DNA of 64,000 nt from Ignelater luminosus. Its lineage: Eukaryota > Arthropoda > Insecta > Coleoptera > Elateridae. Below the pieces are notes generated by a model. The model did not search any database, was not told the DNA's origin, and saw only the letters and a list, made by a program, of their open reading frames with translations. The stretch is taken from contig VTPC01005422.1 in the NCBI GenBank assembly GCA_011009095.1, positions 62,001 to 126,000 of the forward strand, in the 5' to 3' direction. The position numbers and the translations under genes are program-made. Of the stretch, positions 57,190-64,000 are shown piece after piece (the stretch's first letter is position 1; each line of letters starts with the position of its first letter).

Positions 57190-58549
57190 CAAAATTTATT
57201 AAATAACGGCACTAGCTCCTGCAGGAGCAATCAAGCCATGGGCACAAAAATTCCTTTACTCAGGCAACAACAATGGCTATATACAACAATCCAAATTCTC
57301 ATACACTAACAACAATTAACATGAATATAGAAATATAATAAATGCATAAATATAACTGTTTAATATCATACAAATAAGTATAACGACCTAACCACTAGTT
57401 ACGGACAAGTCAAATTTGTACACATCCTGTATAACAACGGTTCTTCCAAAAATTCAAATTAGGCAAGTTAGATTAACTTTTAATTATCGGAACAAAATTT
57501 CCCAGCTACGAAATTTCTACAAGTTTGCTCCTAACAAATGTATAACGAAAGGCTATTTAACATTGGAACTAAAATTTTGTTGATCAAAAAAGTTACGTTG
57601 GATTAATAAACCCAAATTACCAAAATTACAAAATTGGCTGAATCAAAAGGTAGAATAACAACTTAATTAATCATTAAAACTGAAGAAGAATAAAAATAAA
57701 ATTTATCGAATTTAACAAACAATTCAACTCATATAGAAATGCTATCAAAATTTTGCACTCGTGTAAATGATATCTTAAAAACTTGAAGGTTAGTATCAAA
57801 TTAATGAAGAGTAGGCAACATTTCTAACTCAAAAAATGTTTAAACGGCGAACTTTAATGAAGCAAGATCTATCTTAAGAAGATAACTAAATTTAGTTGCA
57901 AAAGAAGAACTTACCAACTCCAAAACCGATAGACTTTTCCACAGCTGTGTAAACAGTAGGAAGGGTTGAAGCTAAAAGCTGAAAAAAATTTGCAACCGAA
58001 ACTATAGGATAAGTTACTTCTTAAGTTAAATAAAACCTGCTACAAGGAACTTGCAGTAGCCAAAAGATCGGAAATCAACACGAGATTTCTTCTCCAGCGC
58101 AACAAAGATAAAGAACTTTCCAATTTCAAAGCTGAATTAAAAATTTCCAAATAGGAAAACCTTTTATAAAAACAAAAGGTTGTTCTAATTTATAGTGTCT
58201 CCCTACAATAAACTTTCAAAATTTGTGCAAGCATTGACTTTATCATACCTCCAGACGATCGTTTCGTCTTTGTTTGGACAAAATCATTCTAAGGAACAAA
58301 GCACCGGAACCCTACAAAATACTGTAGGAGTAACATTGTTTATACCAAAGTATAAAGTAAACAAATAAAACTGACTGACTTGAAGTTCGCATACATATAA
58401 CACCGGTTAGAATTCATAGTGTGAGCACAAAGATGTAAAAGAAAGTTTAACCAGAGAGCACCGAAAGATATAATGAGGGAAAATTAGCGTGCAGAAAAAA
58501 TGATACAAAAACTTATACCACCTCTTAAACAACAAACTGCGTTTTAAAT
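57190..58549. other. AT-rich spacer, nothing recognised
   Basis: A-rich on the plus strand, without open frames over 60 codons. Confidence 0.4.
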
Positions 58550-59540
58550 TGTTAGGGGAAAGCATCCCTCAACTATTTCTTTCAGGGATGACCAAGAGAG
58601 GACTCATTAGGGATGTAGCAAAAAGATACCGTCACTCAATACAGGCCACGGCTGCTGCAGGATGGCATTTGCGGCGCCGTCCGTTATGTCCACCAAGGAC
58701 TGACAACCCGTTGCAATGACGATCCCCAGGCTCTAGCCATATGAATACTGATCACCAGCTACCTTGATAAACGCACCCACATCTTACTGGAATTGTCCTG
58801 GTTCTCCTTAAACAGCAAGGACCAAGTCCCTGAAATTTCCCAATCCCACCCTATAAAAAACCCACCCCTCTATCGAGCATACAAAAGACGCGACAGCCTT
58901 AGATAACCCCGGGGGAAAGGCAGGCCCCCACAAAACGAAGTCAGGCGACCAACAAGAAGCTTCCGTAAACCAGCAAAGCAGTGCAACTCTACTTACACCA
59001 AAATGTCGTCCTTAGGGTGCAAAGAACAAACGTTTTAACGTGGGGTGTTTAGCCACGCGGGTCCGCGAACGTCTCTCATTACAAAAACCACAACAGATAT
59101 AAAAAAATAAAGACAAATGAAGTTGCAATACCCCCAGAATAAACTTCCGCTAGATGTATTTTCACAACACCGAGGTATTGAAAATACAAAATGAAACTTT
59201 AAGAGTAGAAAATAGAAAACAGCACAGCGGAAATTTTTTTTAAGGAGAGCGGACATCCGTGCACAATAGCTCCAACACAGTAAGGTACAGCATGGACGAA
59301 GAAGAGGGAGAACATTTATGGCAGAGGAACGCCAGAGTTAGACCCGGAAACAGAAAGGTGGATCTAACTCTAAGGGCACCAAGGATCAATCCCCCACGAG
59401 TGAGCTCAGAAATACTTGTTTACTCGGTACTCCACGACGGTCTCTAGTGGAGCTGGCATTACACACATGAAAGAAGACATAGACACAAAGGTCACCCATA
59501 ATGTAAGGGACTGCGGACCAAGGGATCCTGACAGTGACCA
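58550..59540 (+). mobile_element. candidate 5' LTR with primer-binding site
   Basis: A GC-richer block starting TGTTAGGGG and ending ...GTGACCA, followed three bases later by TGGCGCC at 59544-59550. That heptamer is the usual start of a lysine-tRNA primer-binding site. Inside are a TATA-like 'ctataaaaaa' at 58852 and an AATAAA at 59106. The TG...CA ends, the order TATA then poly(A) signal, and the PBS together fit an LTR retrotransposon. No second LTR or pol text follows, since a mariner lies about 150 bp downstream. The small plus frame 59259-59447 has no known homology. Confidence 0.4.
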
Positions 59541-59689
59541 CTCTGGCGCCTAACCAACCACCCTAAAAATACACCCAGGATCACAATTCTCAGAATCCTA
59601 GTTGACAGCCGATCGCCAGGACCTGGAATTTCTTCTCCTACATTCGCCTACGCTAAACAAAGAAGAATAGATGATATTCTCTGTACTAT

Positions 59690-60519
59690 TTCACATTCAA
59701 AATAATATATATAAATTGACGACCTGCCAACTCACAAGAAAACAGAAAGAAGTCGTTTGGTGTTAGATCAGGCGAATACGGACAATACGACATTAATTTC
59801 ACTTTTTCACTGGCTAAAAAGTCGACAGGGTGGGTACTTGCATTGTCATGATAAAGAAGGATGCGCCGATTTGAATTGTTTTTTCTCATTTCACCGATGA
59901 CTTCTGGCAAACAAATAATTGTGTACCAATCAGCGTAGCGTTAACATTTCTTCGATCCTCTAAAGCTGTGATGGCCATATGTTCAGAAACACGGAAGAAA
60001 CAAGCGTGAACGAACAACCTTGTGGTTTCGCCTCACTTTGAAACATCCAAACAGTGGATTGCTGTTTAGTTTCCGGCTCGTACGAGTAGATCCAACTTTC
60101 ATCACCAGTAACAATGTAGTACACCACCAATTCACACGATTTTTCTTTTGAGCTTGACTCATATTATGTGGAATCCAGCAACTGCAAAGTTCCCTAAAGT
60201 TCAAATGATCGTGTAAAATCGGGTGTATTGCTTTCATATCAATGCCCAAGGTGGTCCCTATTTCAAGGTATGTCACATGCCGATTTCGCTTAATTATTTT
60301 ACGCACAGCATTAACGTTAGTGGCTACAACAGACATAGATGGACGACCTTTGCGAAATTCATCACGCTTGAACTCAGCAAACCAATTATAAACAGTTCTA
60401 TTTGATGAAACTTCTTCATCAAAAGCCGCATTAAGCCGTTCGATGCATTGTTTGGGTGTTAAGTTGCTTCGAAAATGGTAAAAAATCATTGCTCGAAAAT
60501 GTTCACGCGAGAGTTCCAT
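59690..60519 (-). pseudogene. mariner transposase, decayed
   Basis: The minus-strand ATG at 60519 starts MELSREHFRAMIFYHFRSNL, the common opening of insect and SETMAR-type mariner transposases. HTH text follows (TVYNWFAEFKRDEFRKGRPS, HVTYLEIGTTLGIDMKAIHP), then WIPHNMSQAQKKNRVNW. After a frameshift come TGDESWIYSYEPETKQQ (first Asp), DRRNVNA, LLYHDNASTH (second Asp) and YSPDLTPNDFFLF (third Asp). The spacing between the last two acids is 30, not 34, because four residues are missing after STH. A short deletion in the linker (KRDEFRKG lacks the usual RTSLSD stretch) is also present. At least two frameshifts. Confidence 0.9.
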
Positions 60520-60619
60520 TTTTTCACAAAATTACTTTTTTCAAAGCGCGATGTAAACAGAACTGGTTAGTTTCGGTACCAACTATCAACTGAATTGTAG
60601 GTTAGAAGTGGCAACTTTT

Positions 60620-61270
60620 TGAAATTTAACAATGGTACAATGCTGATACCACCGGAAGTACCCGATTGCAAAAATTTTTCCAGCAAGCCTGGTACGTGCC
60701 TTGTCCCCTTCTGTTATTCAAAGCAGCTTTAATGAGACCACGGAGAAAAGTTTGTTGTTCAGTGTAATCTTTTATTTTATAGAAATCAATGCTTAGTGGC
60801 CACAGTCAGTGCCTTACAAGCAAATTGGCAGTTACATGTTGCCTACAAAAATTTAGTAAATTGGGAGCTACCGATAAAAGTAAATTTCCGGAAAACTTAC
60901 TTCTCCTGGTGCTGCTTTGCCTGGCATAAACTTTTTCTTTCTTAAGGTTAGGTATGGATTTCCAGAGTTGTTATTTAATTAATTAATATAAAAGATAATT
61001 CCTAAAAATTAGTAGTTACGACCTTTTGCATACGACACGCCTCAACTGTTGTTATTCACAGCATTGTTAACTACAATATAGAAACGATATTTACATTTGA
61101 CAATAACATTTGTTCAGTGACTGATTTTAGAAGACTAGCGGTTACTCACTTTCACTATCACTTAAACAGATATCTTAAGGGAGCAAACGTTTTCTCGTAG
61201 ACACTAAACAATTAACAAATTGCTAGTTCGAAACGTAATATGCTCTTGAACACTACGCTACACTAATTGT
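60620..61270. other. spacer, nothing recognised
   Basis: AT-rich, no coding or RNA signal. Confidence 0.4.
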
Positions 61271-61273
61271 ACA

Positions 61274-61607
61274 AAGGTACTCCTAAAATTTACAGAATTA
61301 TAAAGTTATCAATCGTTATTAGGAACTTAAACACATATTAGTTAAATGTTTGGATATTTTGGAAAAAACGGTGAAGATTTGCTCTAAACACTAATAGACA
61401 CTAATTAATCAAGAATCTTTAAAAACACGCCACCTGATTGAAATAAAGGTACGTCTGGAATTTATAGAATTATAAAGTTGGGAATTGTTATTAAGGGCTT
61501 ACACAGTTATTGATTTTCATGATGCTATTAAATGACTAAATATTCTGGGAAGAACGCTAAAGATTTTTGAAAAAACGCTGGAAATGTACTGTAAACACTC
61601 TGAGACA
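61274..61607 (+). repeat. diverged tandem duplication, about 170-bp unit
   Basis: 61274-61402 and 61446-61607 share 'aaaggtac', 'gaattataaagtt', 'ttgttattaa', 'ttggatatttt'-like text and 'gtaaacact.tgagacac'-like ends in the same order. Non-coding. Confidence 0.55.
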
Positions 61608-61609
61608 CT

Positions 61610-62650
61610 TACTTACTTTATCCAAGCCGCCAGGTTGCTCGATTACTGATCTGAGTCCAGGCCTCATCCAGTCTAATGTTTCTAGCCGAGAGTCCATCCT
61701 TCACATCATTCATTCACTTTCTCCTCGACCTTCCTCTCCTCCTTTTTCCCTCCATCTCTGCCAGGAACACTCTCTTCGCTTCCCTGCTCTCATTCATCTT
61801 CTCGAGTCCTCACCATTTAAGCTCGCCTCTTTCCACCTTGCTTTTCACAGGCTCCACTTCAAGCACAGTGCGGATTGTTTGATTTCCAACCCTATCAATT
61901 TTTGTCTTTCCTTCTATTTTTCGTAGAAATCTCATTTCCATTGCATTTACAAGATGGTTCTTTATCAAACCATACGTAAATGTAAAAAAGGCATACTTTG
62001 CTTACCTTTACCTAAAGTCGGCCGTCCACGAAAACTGTCTGAATAAACGTCCAGAGATTAGTTGATGGTGGAAGAAATTGCAAGGATGAATATTTCAAAA
62101 GGTGAAAGTAGTTGATATAAAAACATCCAACGTCTAACGAAAGATGTTACGACAAAATTTCGTATTAAATTTTAATTTGTTCACTTTAGAGTTAAATGAA
62201 ATCTCGACATGCTTTATCAATTTTTAAATTGTCTGCTTCTCGTGGCCAACAGTTTAATAAACTAGTTTTGGCGATATGTAGTAGTACATCCCTTTGCTTG
62301 AATTTACTGACGACGCCATTTCCGCCCCCCTTCTCTCCAAGCTAAACAACAACGCAACACAGTACCTGCATCTTTACCTATTTGTCTTTCAATTTTTCTT
62401 TTTCTTTAGCTTCCAGACTTATATCTTTCGCTTTTTGTCTCAATGTTTCAACTTTATCCTTGCTTGTATGATCATACGTGCATTTCCTTTCGTACGCCCT
62501 AATTAATAGTCTATTGCAATTCTTAACGTTATTATTTAGGTGCTACAGTGGATGTATACTCTCAATAAGCTAATTCTTTGGAGTTTTATTTTATTTCTTC
62601 TTAATTGTTTTATTTTAAACGCAGATACTCCATAGTCTTGCAGACTAAAT
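61610..62650. other. unassigned, pyrimidine-rich tract
   Basis: 61620-61930 is rich in CT on the plus strand, which keeps several overlapping frames open (61567-61926, 61676-61882). None resembles a known protein. Confidence 0.35.
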
Positions 62651-62659
62651 CTCTAGGTA

Positions 62660-63040
62660 TTTCACTTATTTCTTTAACCTAAAAACTGGATTCCCCATAC
62701 GAAAACGTATATCATCCCGCCGCCTTTCCTCTTTCAATATAATTGCCTCACTTTCTTTCAGGGAGATTCGGAGGTGATGTTGCCTCATCCATTCGGCAGC
62801 AGTACTGTTTAGATTAATGTTCACTTTGTTTGTAAGCGGTATGGCTAGCTGTGTCGTCTGCAAAACCTATGGTACTGGTTACTGTGAGAACTTGTGACTT
62901 TGATACGCCATTGTAAATGTACTCAATAACGTGGACCCGAGAAGTCCTGTGGTGCGCCTGCACCTGTAGTTTTCTCAATCCGCCTATTGCTTTCTTGATG
63001 CTATTTACACAATTGGAAACACGTAAGAGCATTCCACGAT
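62660..63040 (-). pseudogene. R1-like LINE reverse transcriptase fragment
   Basis: The minus strand reads VIEYIYNGVSKSQVLTVTS, then TIGFADDTA, the FADD catalytic box of R1/I-type reverse transcriptases. After a frameshift it continues NLNSTAAEWMRQHHLRISLK and ESEAIILKEERRRDDIRF, the helical segment that follows the palm (WM...L.L...KTEAVL). Only this part remains. Confidence 0.75.
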
Positions 63041-63049
63041 GTTAGAATT

Positions 63050-63820
63050 ATCGCGTTTTCTTTAAAGAACGTGCTTTATAATCTTTCATGGTTTTCCTAA
63101 CATCTGTAGATTAACTCAGCATTTTTGATAATAAAAATAATTTCTATAAATTGACATTATAAGCAGCTCTATTTTTTTTATAATGGTGAATAACAAATGT
63201 GTCATTATTTTATGTTCTGTGTTTCTGAAGACGCTGATCTAGAAGAATTATGATGAACGAACTACGAACTACGCATATAACAGCCTTGACTTTGCTGATA
63301 CGTTTGCATAATGGAACTCAGCTCCTTTACAAGACGTTTCATTTTGATAATTCTAAAACAATTTTTTTAACATTTTGAATTTCACATTCCAATAAACCAC
63401 AGGGTTTTTTATTTTGATGTTCACTAAAATCAAAATAAAAAGATAGAATTGCGGTATTACGTATCAACGCCGCTTACTTACGTATTACAGGGACGGAGCT
63501 AGAGTTTGTGTTAGTTCAAATAAACCTATAATGATTAAAACGAAAGAATCTAATCTTGAGCAATGTGTTGAATCTACAAACAATATTTTAAAAGGCATAG
63601 TGGGCAAGCAGAAACAAAGCAGCGCAATCAACTGTGGCTCGAATTCTAAGTCAACACAGAATTTTTCATTTTAATTTAGTATTGTCTCTCCGTTTTAGTA
63701 TTCTAAATTAATTTTCTCAACTAGAAAGTTTAAAATATAAAGCTTCCCAAGTATTTTTTGTTATCTTTCAATATTTTTTTAATAGTATTAAATTATTGTT
63801 TGTGCATATAGGAAATAGAC
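63050..63820. other. AT-rich spacer, nothing recognised
   Basis: No feature found. Confidence 0.4.
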
Positions 63821-63825
63821 TTCAT

Positions 63826-63892
63826 GTAGGGATCGAACCCACATCACTGATATTCCGGATCAAGGCTCTCTAACTCAATTAGTAGAACCTAC
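63826..63892 (-). ncRNA. tRNA-like sequence, probably SINE head or tRNA relic
   Basis: Read on the minus strand it has an outer stem GTAGG/CCTAC, a 5-bp anticodon stem (TTGAT/ATCAG with one wobble pair) closing a 7-nt loop CCGGAAT, and a canonical B box GGTTCGATCCC. The A-box region (ctactaattgagttagagag) is damaged and position 33 is C, not T. At 67 nt it is short for a tRNA. A fragment of the same sequence lies at 36141-36195, which favours a SINE or dispersed pseudogene. Confidence 0.4.
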
Positions 63893-64000
63893 GAAGTTAT
63901 TCGTGCAGAAAGATGAAGAAACATTTTACTAGGCCAGTTCAATAACAAAACTTTAGTGCTACATATACATAATTATAAAAGTCTGTTATCCATATAGTGA

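Noticed and set aside
61567-61926. 119-codon plus-strand frame
   Set aside because: Open because of a CT-rich tract; several overlapping frames are open and none resembles a protein family.

Overview
The window looks like an arthropod, most likely insect, nuclear genome segment. It is AT-rich, has no bacterial-style operons, and is packed with eukaryotic transposable-element fossils: mariner, Tc1, DD41D-type IS630, piggyBac, pogo, hAT, several non-LTR retrotransposon lineages, LTR pieces and tRNA-derived SINE-like repeats. I could not identify any intact host gene. Almost every protein-like signal is a broken transposon gene, so the work here was to recognise decayed frames, terminal repeats and nested insertions. 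The species cannot be named from the sequence alone.

Layout. 0-10 kb: a mariner fossil running off the left edge; early copies of a GC-rich repeat family whose best member (5269-5744) has short terminal inverted repeats around a 9-bp-periodic core; an unidentified decayed coding frame near 4.7-5.1 kb; a Tc1 remnant; and a broken DD41D transposase. 10-22 kb: AT-rich spacer with an inverted pair of tRNA-derived repeats, a piggyBac fossil, a recurring palindromic motif (TGTAACG...CGTTACA), and a pogo/Tigger gene whose catalytic domain is gone. 22.8-26.8 kb: a satellite-like array (unit about 75-96 bp) interrupted by a probable solo LTR and by GC-rich repeats interleaved with a 26-bp minisatellite. 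30-36 kb: a Jockey/CR1-like LINE fossil, then about 3 kb of a broken intronless gene with a FEN1/XPG-like nuclease domain. 38-47 kb: a LINE split by a foldback element with arms of about 220 bp, an RTE-type endonuclease fragment next to a gypsy-type RNase H fragment, another GC-rich repeat, and an R2-like LINE. 50-54 kb: an R1-like reverse transcriptase fragment, a near-complete 1264-bp DD41D transposon with TIRs and TA flanks, and a Jockey-like LINE ending in a CAA tail against a hAT fossil. 57-64 kb: a candidate LTR with primer-binding site, another mariner fossil, a diverged tandem duplication, an R1-like RT fragment and a tRNA-like sequence.

The genes do not act together; the region is a record of successive insertions. 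The items that look least conventional are the GC-rich 9-bp-core repeat family (nine copies in 64 kb), the hairpin-bearing satellite with its distant minus-strand piece, the FEN1/XPG-like gene family member, and the two unidentified coding-like stretches at 4.1-5.1 kb. All family assignments rest on motif recognition by eye and were not checked by database search.
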